DNA from: Nitrospirota bacterium
Lineage (GTDB): Bacteria > Nitrospirota > Nitrospiria > Nitrospirales > Nitrospiraceae
Length of the DNA stretch: 42,500 nucleotides
Direction of reading: 5' to 3'
Assembly (NCBI GenBank): GCA_030682135.1
Contig: JAUXQT010000038.1
Location: 1-42,500 of the forward strand
Shown: positions 24,627-33,916 of the stretch, piece after piece
Layout: the number at the start of each line of letters is the position of its first letter
Position numbering within the stretch: the stretch's first letter is position 1
The notes under the pieces: generated by a model
Told to the model about the DNA's origin: nothing
The model's database searches: none
What the model saw: the letters and a program-made list of their open reading frames with translations, nothing else
Made by a program: the position numbers and the translations under genes

Positions 24627-26327
24627 ATGCGTACCTCTCAAGTCTTAATCCCGACATTGCGCGAAGAACCGGTCGAAGCGGAAACCGTCAGCCATAAGCT
24701 CATGCTCAGAGCAGGTCTGATCCGCAAAGTGGCAGCTGGCATCTATACCTATCTGCCGCTCGGCCTCAGAGTCATTCGAAAGGTCGAGCAGATCATTCGC
24801 GAGGAAATGAACCGCGCGGGGGCACAAGAACTTCTCATGCCCATTGCCTCTCCCGCAGAACTCTGGCAGGAAACAGGCCGCTGGAACTTCTACGGCAAGG
24901 AATTGATCCGCCTTAAAGATCGCCATGAACGAGAGTTCTGCTTGGGACCGACCCATGAGGAAGTCATCACCGATTTGTTCAGGCGCGAAGTCCGCTCCTA
25001 TCGGCAGATGCCGCTGAATTTCTATCAGATCCAAACGAAGTTTCGCGACGAAATCCGCCCCCGCTTCGGACTTATGCGGGGACGCGAGTTCATCATGAAG
25101 GACGCCTACAGCTTCGACCAGGACGAAGCGAGCGCCAGGGTCAGCTATCAGAAGATGTACGACGCCTATCAGCGTATCTTCACACGCTGCGGCCTCACCT
25201 TTCGTGCGGTAGAAGCCGACACCGGGCTGATTGGCGGCAGCTCATCTCACGAGTTCATGGTGCTCGCCGATACGGGCGAGAACACCATCGTCTATAGCGA
25301 TACCGGCACCTACGCCGCCAACGTCGAACAGGCCGAAGTGCTTCCGCCTATGGAGATGGACACCGACGCACCCCGTCCCCTGCGCGCCGTCCAGACGCCG
25401 CGTTGCCGGACCGTCGAAGAAGTCACCAAATTCTTGAACGTCTCCCCTGCTCACCTCGTCAAAACGCTCCTCTACTCGACGGGGAAAGAGACCGTGGCCG
25501 TATTGATCCGAGGCGACCATGAGGCCAATGAGATTAAGATTCAACGGCTGCTTCGAGTAACGGATCTTGAGCTCGCGACTCCCGCTGTTGTCGAGCAAGT
25601 CACGGGCGCGCCGGTCGGATTTGCCGGACCTGTCGGATTGAAAGATGTTCGAATTATCGCAGACCACGCAATCAAAGCCTTGCGCAACGTGGTCGTCGGC
25701 GGCAATCAACTTGATACGCACTATGTCGATGCAAATTCGGAGCGTGACTTTCACGTCGAGCAGTTTGCCGACCTCCGCAGTGCCTGTGCAGGAGACCCGT
25801 CACCGAGAAAAGACGGGACGCTGAAAGCGACGCGGGGCATTGAAGTCGGACACGTCTTTATGCTCGGCACCAAATACAGTGAACTCATGAAGGCCTCCTT
25901 CCTGGATGCGCAAGGCAAGGAATGCCTCGCCGTCATGGGCTGTTACGGCATCGGAGTCGGACGGACTGCCGCATCGGCGATCGAACAGAACCATGACGAC
26001 AAAGGCATTATTTGGCCCTTCCCCATTGCTCCATTCCATGTGCATCTCCTCCCGCTCACCAAATCGGACCAGACCGCTCAAGTCACCCTGCAGCTCTACA
26101 ACGACCTGCAGGCGGCGGGACTCGAAGTCCTATGGGATGACCGGGATGAACGAGCGGGTGTGAAGTTCAACGATGCAGACCTCATGGGAGCCCCGTTCCA
26201 AGTCGTCATTGGCGACAAGGGTCTCGCCGAAGGAGTCGTGGAGGTCAAGACTCGGAAGGACGGAGTGAAACTCAAGATGCCTCCCGCTCAAGTTGCCACA
26301 CATCTGACTCGCACGCACACTAGCTAA
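24627..26327 (+). CDS. proS: Prolyl-tRNA synthetase, bacterial type
   Basis: A 566-residue class II synthetase that charges tRNA-Pro. Motif 1 ([12 protein letters not shown]), motif 2 (the [17 protein letters not shown] segment) and motif 3 (G-I-G-V-G-R-T) are present, and the editing insertion domain typical of bacterial ProRS lies between about residues 225 and 405. The anticodon-binding domain is at the C-terminus. There are 127 bases after rseP without an obvious promoter, so it may still belong to the same transcript. A hairpin at 26358-26382 follows. Proline-rich proteins in the window give no special clue to regulation. Confidence 0.97.
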   Translation: MRTSQVLIPTLREEPVEAETVSHKLMLRAGLIRKVAAGIYTYLPLGLRVIRKVEQIIREEMNRAGAQELLMPIASPAELWQETGRWNFYGKELIRLKDRHEREFCLGPTHEEVITDLFRREVRSYRQMPLNFYQIQTKFRDEIRPRFGLMRGREFIMKDAYSFDQDEASARVSYQKMYDAYQRIFTRCGLTFRAVEADTGLIGGSSSHEFMVLADTGENTIVYSDTGTYAANVEQAEVLPPMEMDTDAPRPLRAVQTPRCRTVEEVTKFLNVSPAHLVKTLLYSTGKETVAVLIRGDHEANEIKIQRLLRVTDLELATPAVVEQVTGAPVGFAGPVGLKDVRIIADHAIKALRNVVVGGNQLDTHYVDANSERDFHVEQFADLRSACAGDPSPRKDGTLKATRGIEVGHVFMLGTKYSELMKASFLDAQGKECLAVMGCYGIGVGRTAASAIEQNHDDKGIIWPFPIAPFHVHLLPLTKSDQTAQVTLQLYNDLQAAGLEVLWDDRDERAGVKFNDADLMGAPFQVVIGDKGLAEGVVEVKTRKDGVKLKMPPAQVATHLTRTHTS

Positions 26328-26357
26328 CACTCGACCGTCCCCCGTAGCGTCTCTCAG

Positions 26358-26399
26358 CTGGTGAGGTTCGGAACCTCGCCAGACTGAAACCGCCTTTTT
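26358..26399 (+). terminator. Possible terminator behind proS
   Basis: CTGGTGAGGTTC pairs with GAACCTCGCCAG in a strong stem; a run of five T follows 12 bases later. The gap between stem and T-run is longer than in a classic intrinsic terminator. Confidence 0.4.
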
Positions 26400-26534
26400 C
26401 TTGCCTTCCACTCGCGATCAGCTAGACTCACATTCGACCTCCACTTCAGAGCAATTGTGCTCGCGAACGCCAGGCCCGCATATGCACTTCAATCCGGCGA
26501 TGACCACCTTGTGTGACATGCAGGAATTTTCCTA

Positions 26535-28856
26535 ATGCAAGCCAATCCCGTCCCGCAAAATCTCCAGGAGCTTCAGCAGAAAGTTGCCTTTACCGAGAAC
26601 ATCAAACGTATCGCTGACCAAATCAATGCCGCCAGCGATCTCGACCATATTCTGCTCGACCTGCACAAAGACATTCTCAGTCTCTTCGACGCTGAAGATC
26701 TCACCATCTATGCGTTTGATTCCGACAAGAAAGAAATTTTCTCGAAAGTCCCGCACATCGATAGCGTCGAGGAAATCCGCATCCCCATCACGGAACAAAG
26801 TCTGCCCGGGTTCTGCGCGAAGTATCTCCGCCCGGTAAATATCGCCGACGCCTACAACATGGCAGAGCTGCAGGGCGTTCACCCTTCACTCCTCCACGAC
26901 AACTCCTACGACAAGCGAACCGGATTCAAAACCAAGCAGGTCTTGACCTATCCGATCGTGGCTGAGAACAAGTATTTAATGGGCGTGCTCCAACTGCTCA
27001 ACAAGAAAAGCGGCGCCCGCTTTACCAGGAAAGATGAAGAGTCTGTCGCCGAAATCGCCAAGGCCCTCGGCATTGCCTTCTTCAACCTTCGCAAGGTCTC
27101 GAAGAAGAACCCGACCAAGTTCGATCTTTTGGTGACGAATAGCCGTATCACCCAAAGCGATTTAGACAATGCCATCGCCGAATCCAAGAAAGGGATATCG
27201 GACTTCGAGAGCATCTTGATCGAAAAATACAAGGTGCCGAAGCTTGAGATTGGCAAATCGCTCGCGCAGTTTCACAAATGCCCCTACATCGAGTACAGCG
27301 ATCGAACGATCGTCGATATCGAGCTTCTGAAAAACCTCAACGTCGACTACCTCAGAAAAAACCATTGGATGCCCCTCAAGCGGGACAGGACCGCCATCGA
27401 GATTTTGACAGACGACCCTGGCGATCTCGACCGTGTAGCGGATATCAAGCGCACGTTCCCGGGCCTCAACATTCGTTTTGCCATCAGCCTCCGCCGCGAT
27501 ATTGCGCAGTTCCTCAGCTCCGCCACAGGACAGGGACAGGGAGATAGCGGCAGCACCAGAAAGCTGGATGAAAACGTCTCGGACATTCTCGGCGAACTCG
27601 TCAACGAAGCCCAAGAAGCCGCAGCGGAGGATGCCGGGGGTGGACTCGACGAAAACGACAATGCCATCGTACGGCTAGCCAACCAAATCATTGCCGATGC
27701 CTATCGCCAAGGCGCCTCGGATATTCACGTCGAGCCCTATGGTGAAAAGCGTGAGACCCTTGTCCGTTTCCGGGTTGACGGCGATTGTTTCGAATACATG
27801 AAGATCCCCCAGAGTTATCGCCGTGCCATCGTGTCTCGCCTGAAAATTATGGCCAGCCTCGACATTGCAGAACGGCGCAAACCCCAGGACGGCAAGATCA
27901 AATTTAAGCTATCGGAAAACAAAGAAATCGAGTTGCGCGTCGCAACGATTCCGACTGCTGGATATAATGAAGACGTCGTTATGCGTCTGCTCGCAGCCAG
28001 CGAGCCCTTGCCCCTCGATAAAATGGGATTTTCAGACCGGAACCTCGCGGCGATCAAAGAGATCGCGGCAAAACCCTATGGCATCATTCTCTGCGTCGGA
28101 CCAACCGGATCAGGTAAAACCACGACCCTCCATTCCGTTCTCGGATTTATCAATACACCGGACATCAAGATCTGGACGGCAGAGGATCCTGTCGAAATCA
28201 CGCAGTACGGGCTTCGGCAAGTGCAGGTCCAGCCCAAGATCGATTTCACCTTTGCCAAAGCCATGCGCGCATTTCTTCGAGCCGACCCGGACGTGATTAT
28301 GGTCGGAGAAATGCGAGACAAAGAAACCGCTGAAATCGGCATCGAAGCCTCACTGACCGGACACCTCGTCATGAGCACGCTCCACACCAACAGCGCGGTG
28401 GAGACGGTCACCAGACTTTTAGATATGGGCTGCGACTCCTTTAGCTTTGCCGATGCCATGTTAGGAGTTCTTGCCCAGCGCCTCACTCGTAGGATCTGCA
28501 AGGACTGCAAGGAGCAATACGTGGGGACAGCAGTTGAGTATGAGGAAATTCGCCAGGGATACGGACCTGAGAATTGGGACAAGCTGGGCATCCCGCAAGA
28601 CAACACCTTCCGCCTGGCACGCGGAAAGGGATGCGAGACTTGCAATCGCACTGGCTTTAAGGGACGCGTGGCCCTGCACGAATTACTCCTAGGATCGGAC
28701 CGCATCAAACGCATGATTCAGTCGAAAGCCAAAACTGAAGAGATGGTGAAAGCTGCCATCGAGGACGGGATGACGACCCTCATGCAGGACGGGGTTCAGA
28801 AGACCCTCCTGGGCCACACTACGTTCAAAGAAGTGAAAGCCGTGGCGATCAAGTAG
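26535..28856 (+). CDS. GspE/PilB-type secretion ATPase with N-terminal GAF domain
   Basis: A 773-residue motor ATPase of type IV pilus/type II secretion. Order of parts: a GAF domain at about 15-180 (D-L-D-H-I-L-L-D-L-H-K-D, R-P-V-N-I-A-D-A-Y), a GspE/MshE N-terminal domain at about 195-330, a linker with a Ser/Gly-rich stretch, and the ATPase core from about 375. Walker A is GPTGSGKTT with Lys528, Walker B is D-V-I-M-V-G-E-M-R-D-K-E-T, followed by H-L-V-M-S-T-L-H-T-N. Four cysteines (C-K-D-C and C-E-T-C) form the usual zinc site. The GAF domain is unusual for PilB and suggests small-ligand control. No other pilus genes are adjacent. Confidence 0.92.
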   Translation: MQANPVPQNLQELQQKVAFTENIKRIADQINAASDLDHILLDLHKDILSLFDAEDLTIYAFDSDKKEIFSKVPHIDSVEEIRIPITEQSLPGFCAKYLRPVNIADAYNMAELQGVHPSLLHDNSYDKRTGFKTKQVLTYPIVAENKYLMGVLQLLNKKSGARFTRKDEESVAEIAKALGIAFFNLRKVSKKNPTKFDLLVTNSRITQSDLDNAIAESKKGISDFESILIEKYKVPKLEIGKSLAQFHKCPYIEYSDRTIVDIELLKNLNVDYLRKNHWMPLKRDRTAIEILTDDPGDLDRVADIKRTFPGLNIRFAISLRRDIAQFLSSATGQGQGDSGSTRKLDENVSDILGELVNEAQEAAAEDAGGGLDENDNAIVRLANQIIADAYRQGASDIHVEPYGEKRETLVRFRVDGDCFEYMKIPQSYRRAIVSRLKIMASLDIAERRKPQDGKIKFKLSENKEIELRVATIPTAGYNEDVVMRLLAASEPLPLDKMGFSDRNLAAIKEIAAKPYGIILCVGPTGSGKTTTLHSVLGFINTPDIKIWTAEDPVEITQYGLRQVQVQPKIDFTFAKAMRAFLRADPDVIMVGEMRDKETAEIGIEASLTGHLVMSTLHTNSAVETVTRLLDMGCDSFSFADAMLGVLAQRLTRRICKDCKEQYVGTAVEYEEIRQGYGPENWDKLGIPQDNTFRLARGKGCETCNRTGFKGRVALHELLLGSDRIKRMIQSKAKTEEMVKAAIEDGMTTLMQDGVQKTLLGHTTFKEVKAVAIK

Positions 28857-29071
28857 TCACAGGTGACGCATCTCCGTCACAAATCCCCTCTCTCCCCCGA
28901 GCAACCTCAGCCCTCTCAGGCCCTTCTGCTACTGTATCGCGACTAGGCATGCCTCGCCGAATCAGCACGATCGAATGCCGATCATGCATCCGCAGCTATG
29001 CTGATAGCCAGCGGCAGCTGTCTCCCCTTGAGTAAAAGAAGCCCCGAAGAAGAGAGTCACTGCAAATGATC

Positions 29072-29434
29072 TTATATCTGAGGCGAGGGAACACGGGAGA
29101 GAAATTTCCGCAGGCGAGTTTCAGCACGTTGCGAGAGCGCAATAAACTCCAACCCAAAGGTATGACAATTACCCCATCGCACCGTCGCATCGACATTCAT
29201 CGTCGTCGTGTGATCCGGCAATCGAAGACTGACCGCGAGCTGATCTCCCTGGTTCAGGGAGGCCGGGCTCATCACCTTTGCACCGTTCAACGATACATCA
29301 AGCACGACGCCCAATCCTGCACGCTCGGCCGCCGCCCATCGCTGTAAGCCGATTCGGGCAAACGAACAGGCGAAGGGTGCCGGAATGCGAAGACGCGGGT
29401 AACGTCGTGACTCAGTCCCCATTCCACCTTTCAT
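29072..29434 (-). CDS. PilZ domain protein (first of a pair)
   Basis: A 120-residue single PilZ domain, predicted to bind cyclic di-GMP. The N-terminal arginine motif S-R-R-Y-P-R-L-R-I-P-A-P-F and the D-V-S-L-N-G motif (D/N-x-S-x-x-G) are both present, so binding ability looks intact. The ATG at 29434 has GGAAGG six bases upstream; a TTG one codon earlier is less likely. It lies 32 bases downstream of a second PilZ gene on the same strand and is a clear paralogue of it. It faces the PilB/GspE-type ATPase gene, whose 3' end is about 215 bases away. Confidence 0.88.
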   Translation of the reverse strand: MKGGMGTESRRYPRLRIPAPFACSFARIGLQRWAAAERAGLGVVLDVSLNGAKVMSPASLNQGDQLAVSLRLPDHTTTMNVDATVRWGNCHTFGLEFIALSQRAETRLRKFLSRVPSPQI

Positions 29435-29466
29435 CAAAACCTTCCAACCTCTGCGACAAGGGGAAA

Positions 29467-29847
29467 TTATGCGGCGCTCGTTGACATGACCGCCACATAC
29501 TTTTCGAGACGGCTCTGTGCCGCCGGAGACAACTCAGTGAACGCCAGGCCGAAGAATTGATCCTTTCTCCACTGCACCGTGGCCACAGCAATCTCGGCAG
29601 GCTTGATTTGCCTGGGAAGACGCAGGCTCAATGTGATTTCGTCTCCGGGCTTGATCTCAGCCTCGGTGCTGACTCGAGCACCACATATCGATAGATCGTA
29701 GACCACACCCAAGTCGACAGGAGGACGGCGCAACCAACGCCGGACCTGACGGCGAGACAGCGCACAGGCAAACGGAGCAGAGATACGGACTCGCGAATGC
29801 CGGCGGAACTTATTCGAACCAGAAGATCGATATGAGAGTTGTTCCAT
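29467..29847 (-). CDS. PilZ domain protein (second of a pair)
   Basis: A 126-residue single PilZ domain. The motif F-R-R-H-S-R-V-R-I-S-A-P-F and D-L-S-I-C-G-A-R-V match the cyclic di-GMP consensus, with Cys in the S-x-x-G segment. A strong GGAGGGAGG site precedes the ATG. It is the promoter-proximal gene of the pair; the two share length, domain limits and C-terminal R-L-E/R-K layout, so they arose by tandem duplication. A role in pilus or surface motility control is plausible through the neighbouring ATPase gene but is not shown. Confidence 0.88.
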   Translation of the reverse strand: MEQLSYRSSGSNKFRRHSRVRISAPFACALSRRQVRRWLRRPPVDLGVVYDLSICGARVSTEAEIKPGDEITLSLRLPRQIKPAEIAVATVQWRKDQFFGLAFTELSPAAQSRLEKYVAVMSTSAA

Positions 29848-30234
29848 GGAGCCTCCCTCCCTGTCGCTACTGTACTCCAGCGCGTTCTACTCAGAAAATC
29901 ATTTCATGAATTCCACTTATTGGCCCATTGGACGGATCGAGTTGCTTCACCACGACCAGACCTTCAGCAAATGCCGGGTTTGACTCTCGCCATACCCCAT
30001 GGTATTCTGCCTGTTCGTACGAGCCAGCTTTTTGTCTCGCGCGGCCCCATCTCACTCGATCGTCCTAGCGCGCGTGATTCAGTTCGGACGAGCTGCTCTT
30101 ACGTTCCATTGAATGTCTGCACGAATACCGAGCAGAACGATGGGCGAAGCGATTGAAGCATTTCTGTCCGATCCCCTCATCTCCATCGAGCATCGGTCTA
30201 AACCGGAGATGCCTGGTTCTATAAAGGAGCATCC
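29848..30234. other. Gap upstream of a small basic protein gene
   Basis: No gene is supported. The stretch carries the minus-strand PilZ promoter region and, on the plus strand, a promoter at 29980-30008 followed by an untranslated leader of about 220 bases. CATCTCC and GGAGATG in the last 70 bases form a stem shortly before the AAAGGAG ribosome site. Confidence 0.5.
29980..30008 (+). promoter_or_regulatory. Sigma70-like promoter
   Basis: TTGACT (29980-29985), 17 bases, then TATTCT (30003-30008). It would drive the small genes at 30235 and 30590 through a leader of about 220 bases. Confidence 0.5.
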
Positions 30235-30522
30235 ATGAAGCTATCCACCGGGTGGCGAGCCGACAAAACGAGAAAGAACCGCGCAAGGGCAACAAGGAAA
30301 CCGAAGATCAGATGGGAGGTACTAGGCCTTCCAACTCCTCTCGACCCCAGCTTGACGACCTCCATGGAGGATATTCGCCAGCAGGTGTCGAACATGGCTA
30401 GCCGTGGATTCGGCCAGGGCACGCGCTCGCGTACGGCCGAGCGCGAAGCAAAAACCACCAACCATGCTCCCGACTCAACCACCAAGAGACGCCGAGGAGC
30501 AACGGAACCGTCGCCATCGTAG
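30235..30522 (+). CDS. Small basic hypothetical protein
   Basis: A 95-residue, strongly basic protein that I do not recognise. The N-terminus (K-L-S-T-G-W-R-A-D-K-T-R-K-N-R-A-R-A-T-R-K-P-K) is rich in Lys and Arg, a short middle part has W-E-V-L-G-L-P-T-P-L-D-P-S-L, and the C-terminal 35 residues are polar and probably disordered. AAAGGAG stands seven bases before the ATG, which is the main reason to accept it. It is preceded by a sigma70-like promoter and a long leader and followed after 67 bases by another small charged protein. Nucleic-acid binding would fit its charge but is only a guess. Confidence 0.5.
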   Translation: MKLSTGWRADKTRKNRARATRKPKIRWEVLGLPTPLDPSLTTSMEDIRQQVSNMASRGFGQGTRSRTAEREAKTTNHAPDSTTKRRRGATEPSPS

Positions 30523-30589
30523 ACGGGACCAGACCATAACGGCAGGCGATTGACGAATCACAACGAGTCGTCACGCAAAGGAGGGCATC

Positions 30590-30781
30590 ATCGGACGAGC
30601 AGGAAAAACGACCATCGCAAAACGAGACCGCGAGAAAGCGAAACAGGTTCAGCGGCGCGATAAAGACGCGAAGCGGGAACAGCGTAAGACCGAGAAGCCA
30701 GATCGCCCCTCGAGCACTGAGGGAGGAGAAGATCCTGATTTGGCAGGGCTTCAGTGGGGCCCACAAGAGCCGCTGTATTAG
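30590..30781 (+). CDS. Small charged protein with apparent ATC start
   Basis: A 63-residue reading frame: a basic helix-forming first half (G-R-A-G-K-T-T-I-A-K-R-D-R-E-K-A-K, then R-R-D-K-D-A-K-R-E-Q-R-K) and a C-terminal E-D-P-D-L-A-G-L-Q-W-G-P-Q-E-P-L-Y that looks like a conserved short motif. AAGGAGG lies five to eight bases before an ATC codon (30590), and between the upstream in-frame stop (30551) and residue 50 there is no ATG, GTG or TTG. Either ATC is used as a rare start or the start codon was lost by one base change. A perfect hairpin begins at its stop codon. Function unknown. Confidence 0.55.
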   Translation: MGRAGKTTIAKRDREKAKQVQRRDKDAKREQRKTEKPDRPSSTEGGEDPDLAGLQWGPQEPLY

Positions 30782-30818
30782 GGAATGATGTGATGCACGA
30801 CGCGCATCACATCATTCC
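30782..30818 (+). terminator. Perfect 15-bp hairpin behind the small gene
   Basis: GGAATGATGTGATGC pairs fully with GCATCACATCATTCC around a seven-base loop, starting directly after the stop codon at 30781. There is no T-run, so it may stabilise the RNA or act as a factor-dependent stop rather than a classic terminator. Confidence 0.5.
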
Positions 30819-31113
30819 AGTCGCACATCGCTTTCATAAAACAGTCAGAGGAGAATGCCACCCTCGACTGTTGTGACTATCTAGCGATACTCGCCCTTCC
30901 GCCGTAACATTCGTATCACGACACTCTCATCTGCATGAATCAGCACATCGCCCCAATCCTACGATCCGACCAAAATCTCCTGCGCAGGTCAGGACCAGCC
31001 AGCAATTTCGTCATCCCGTCTACAGCACTCCTCCTGGCCACCCACACTCTATTGCCAATCGAGGAATACCGTCGCTGACAGCACCTCCCTTGCTCGACTC
31101 GGCCCTGCGAAAC
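30819..31113. other. Gap between convergent genes
   Basis: I see no gene or clear structure in this stretch between the small-protein hairpin and the 3' end of the helicase gene. Confidence 0.4.
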
Positions 31114-32367
31114 CTAGCTTCCCTCTGGCACGACAGGACTCGGCTGCTGCTGGAGTCGGTCCTCACCTGGCCGCCCCCAACGCTGTCGGTCACCTCGTGA
31201 ACGATCCGCCCCCACTCTCGAATGGGCACGATCGCTGGGGCCAGGACTTCCCTCTGCCAGAGGCACCGCATGTCCCAACAATGTTTCAATCGCGCGCAAT
31301 TGATCGCGATCCTCGCCGGTCACAAAACTGGTGGCTCTCCCGGTCATCTTCATCCGGGCTGTCCGCCCAATACGATGAATGTAGTCCTCCGGCGAGTTGG
31401 GCAAATCGTAATTCACCACGTGGCCGATGTTCGCTACATCAATCCCACGAGCTGCCACATCCGTCGCGACAAGGATTCTGACCTGTCCTCGCTTAAATCC
31501 ATCGAGAGCACGAAGACGCTGAGGAAGCGTTCGGTCTCCATGGATCACCGCAACGCGGTGGCCAGCCTGTTCAAGCGTTTGCCCAAGTCGATCGACCCGG
31601 CTCTTTGTCCTGGCAAATACGAGCACGGTACCTCGTTCCACCCCTAACAACGACACCAACAGATTGGTCTTCTCCTGGGACGATGTATAATGCACCGCCT
31701 GAGTCACACCTTCAGCCGTCGTCGAGTGCGGCGTCACCATCACACGAACGGCATCCTTCAGGCTCGCCTGAACCAGGCGGGTCACGTCAGTCGGAAGCGT
31801 GGCGGAAAAAAGCAACGTCTGCCGCTCCAACGGGAGCGCGTCAAGAATCTGGTTGATCTGCGGAGCAAAACCCATGTCGAGCATACGGTCGGCTTCGTCA
31901 AGCACCAAAATTTTAATGGGGGCCATATTGACCGTCCCGTTCCACATATGATCCAGCAAACGGCCCGGCGTGGCAACCAGGATATCGGGACGCTGACGCA
32001 ATCCTCGAATCTGCGCCTGCATATCGCTCCCACCGACGATAACCGTGGCAGAAATATTGTGACTGCGACCGAGCTTCTCGATTGAACCAAAAATCTGCAG
32101 CGCCAATTCCCTCGTTGGCGCGAGAATCAATGCCTGGGGATGACCTTTCGGCAAAACTGCGAGGCGCTCGATCATCGGCACCACAAATGCCGCCGTCTTC
32201 CCCGTACCGGTTTGTGCGCACCCGATCACGTCCCTGCCCTCAAGAGCTGGGGGAATGGCCTGGGCTTGAATAGGAGTAGGAACCAACAACCCCGCTGCCG
32301 TTAAATCACGCAAAAGCAGCTCAGACAAACCAAGGGTGTGAAAACTCGTGTGAACAGAGGTATCCAC
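31114..32367 (-). CDS. rhlE: DEAD-box RNA helicase, RhlE-like
   Basis: A 417-residue ATP-dependent RNA helicase. Motifs in order: Q motif P-T-P-I-Q-A-Q-A-I-P, motif I A-Q-T-G-T-G-K-T, P-T-R-E-L-A, motif II V-L-D-E-A-D-R-M-L-D-M-G-F, motif III S-A-T, then V-F-A-R-T-K, R-G-I-D-V and H-R-I-G-R-T-A-R. A short basic, Arg-rich tail follows residue 375. Members unwind RNA in ribosome assembly and mRNA turnover, often in the cold. The GTG start has AAGGA seven bases upstream. It is divergent from the desaturase and RNA-binding genes, with nearly 600 untranslated bases between. Confidence 0.93.
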   Translation of the reverse strand: MDTSVHTSFHTLGLSELLLRDLTAAGLLVPTPIQAQAIPPALEGRDVIGCAQTGTGKTAAFVVPMIERLAVLPKGHPQALILAPTRELALQIFGSIEKLGRSHNISATVIVGGSDMQAQIRGLRQRPDILVATPGRLLDHMWNGTVNMAPIKILVLDEADRMLDMGFAPQINQILDALPLERQTLLFSATLPTDVTRLVQASLKDAVRVMVTPHSTTAEGVTQAVHYTSSQEKTNLLVSLLGVERGTVLVFARTKSRVDRLGQTLEQAGHRVAVIHGDRTLPQRLRALDGFKRGQVRILVATDVAARGIDVANIGHVVNYDLPNSPEDYIHRIGRTARMKMTGRATSFVTGEDRDQLRAIETLLGHAVPLAEGSPGPSDRAHSRVGADRSRGDRQRWGRPGEDRLQQQPSPVVPEGS

Positions 32368-32965
32368 TGCACTATCCTTTCAGTGTGATCGCATTAAGAC
32401 GGGATCAGAGAGCCGAGGGGAGAGAAACCAGAAAGGGATCAACTCCGACAGGACCTGGTCGCGATGCGATCGCGAAGTCCGTTATGGTGTATACAATCGT
32501 ACCGCCGGACACTGCGATTACGCTGTACAATCATCGTACAGTACGCCCCTTCAGGCGTCAACTCTCTCGAAGAATCAAGAGGCTCGAAAATATCACGGGG
32601 GCAATAGCCAGCACTTCCAATACATAGAACTGCTGATCATGTTGTAATGACCGGCTCAATCGCTATATTCGATGAACTGTGCTATCCTGACAGAGGTTCA
32701 AGCTCGGTCACTACTCTATCCCTCGCGCCTTAACTCTCACCCTCGTGATCCTGCGCGATCGATGCTCTAGTTTCCGCCCTACTCTGCATACAGATCTCAT
32801 CAAAGAGATCGAACAACCGAACCAGTCCGTGCCGCACTCATCTCTGTTCGAGCCGTACGATCGGCAGACGACCACAGGACCGCAGGGTCCTTGAATGAAT
32901 AACAATGCCGCGTATAATGTCGGACTAAGGCCACAGTACGCATACCCCGGAACGAAGAGGCCCTA
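32368..32965. other. Long divergent intergenic region between helicase and desaturase genes
   Basis: About 600 bases with no supported gene. A dyad CTGTAC-N7-GTACAG lies at 32523-32541 and GTGTATACAAT at about 32487-32497 could be part of a -10 region. Both flanking genes belong to families often induced by cold and may have long leaders here, but no complete promoter could be fixed. Confidence 0.45.
32523..32541. promoter_or_regulatory. Dyad symmetry, possible operator
   Basis: CTGTAC and GTACAG are perfect inverted repeats seven bases apart, about 155 bases upstream of the helicase start. This could be a regulator site; no regulator can be named. Confidence 0.25.
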
Positions 32966-33895
32966 ATGAGCCAGACAGCTCCTCAACGCGCGACTCCACG
33001 ACCACCCACGATCGCCATGACATCGACAGGACTTCCGATTGCGATCAGCCGACGCTACAACAAAGTCTGGACGATCATATTGTTTTGCGCCATTGCCATA
33101 GGCGCCATAATCGGAGTTCCGCTCTATGGATACGTCTATCACTACAGCTGGCTGGACTGGTCGCTCTTTGGGCTCCTCTATGTCGCCAGTGGATTAGGCA
33201 TCACGGTCGGCTACCATCGACTAATGGCCCACCGAAGCTTCGACTGCCCGAACTGGGTCAAGGGCGCACTCTTAATCGCGGGGGCTTGGGCGTTGCAAAA
33301 CTCCGCCATCAAATGGGCATCCGATCATCTGCGACATCACGCGCATTGCGACGAGGTCAAAGATCCGTACAACGCGCAACTGGGATTCTGGCATAGCCAC
33401 TGCGGATGGCTCTTTACCCCAGATCAGTATGCCGATCCAAAATATGCGACGCGCGTCGCGAACGACCCCGTTGCGATCTGGCAACACCAGCGCTATCCGC
33501 TTCTAGTCCTTACGGGTTTGGCCGGCACATTTCTCATCGGTTTCCTCCACAACGGCATCATGGGCGGCATCGGCTGCTTTCTCCTCGCCGGTGTGGGACG
33601 AACGTTTGCGGTGCTGAACTCTACGTTTTGCATCAACTCCGTCTGTCATCTGTGGGGACGTCAGCCACACGGCACATCTGATTCCAGCCGAGACAGCTGG
33701 CTCGTGTCTCTCGTGACCTTTGGCGAGGGGTACCACAACTACCATCATATGTATCCGACTGACTACCGAAACGGCCATCGCTGGTACCACTTTGACCCCT
33801 CGAAATGGCTAATCCTCGGGCTCTACTCACTAGGACTTGCGACATCGCTGAGGACAGGCTCGTACGTCGAAGACTCGCTCACTCGACCGACTTAA
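32966..33895 (+). CDS. Membrane fatty-acid (acyl-CoA/acyl-lipid delta-9 type) desaturase
   Basis: A 309-residue membrane di-iron desaturase. The three histidine boxes are complete: H84-R-L-M-A-H89, H121-L-R-H124-H125 and H257-N-Y-H260-H261 after G-E-G-Y. Hydrophobic segments lie at about 35-58, 66-82, 100-112, 178-195 and 200-215. It should introduce a double bond into membrane fatty acids, using oxygen and an electron donor, thereby keeping membranes fluid. The start is preceded by a GAAGAGG-like site. It heads a plus-strand group with two RNA-binding protein genes, a pairing typical of cold-response loci in other bacteria such as cyanobacteria. Confidence 0.93.
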   Translation: MSQTAPQRATPRPPTIAMTSTGLPIAISRRYNKVWTIILFCAIAIGAIIGVPLYGYVYHYSWLDWSLFGLLYVASGLGITVGYHRLMAHRSFDCPNWVKGALLIAGAWALQNSAIKWASDHLRHHAHCDEVKDPYNAQLGFWHSHCGWLFTPDQYADPKYATRVANDPVAIWQHQRYPLLVLTGLAGTFLIGFLHNGIMGGIGCFLLAGVGRTFAVLNSTFCINSVCHLWGRQPHGTSDSSRDSWLVSLVTFGEGYHNYHHMYPTDYRNGHRWYHFDPSKWLILGLYSLGLATSLRTGSYVEDSLTRPT

Positions 33896-33916
33896 TACGT
33901 CACGAAGGGAATCTCG

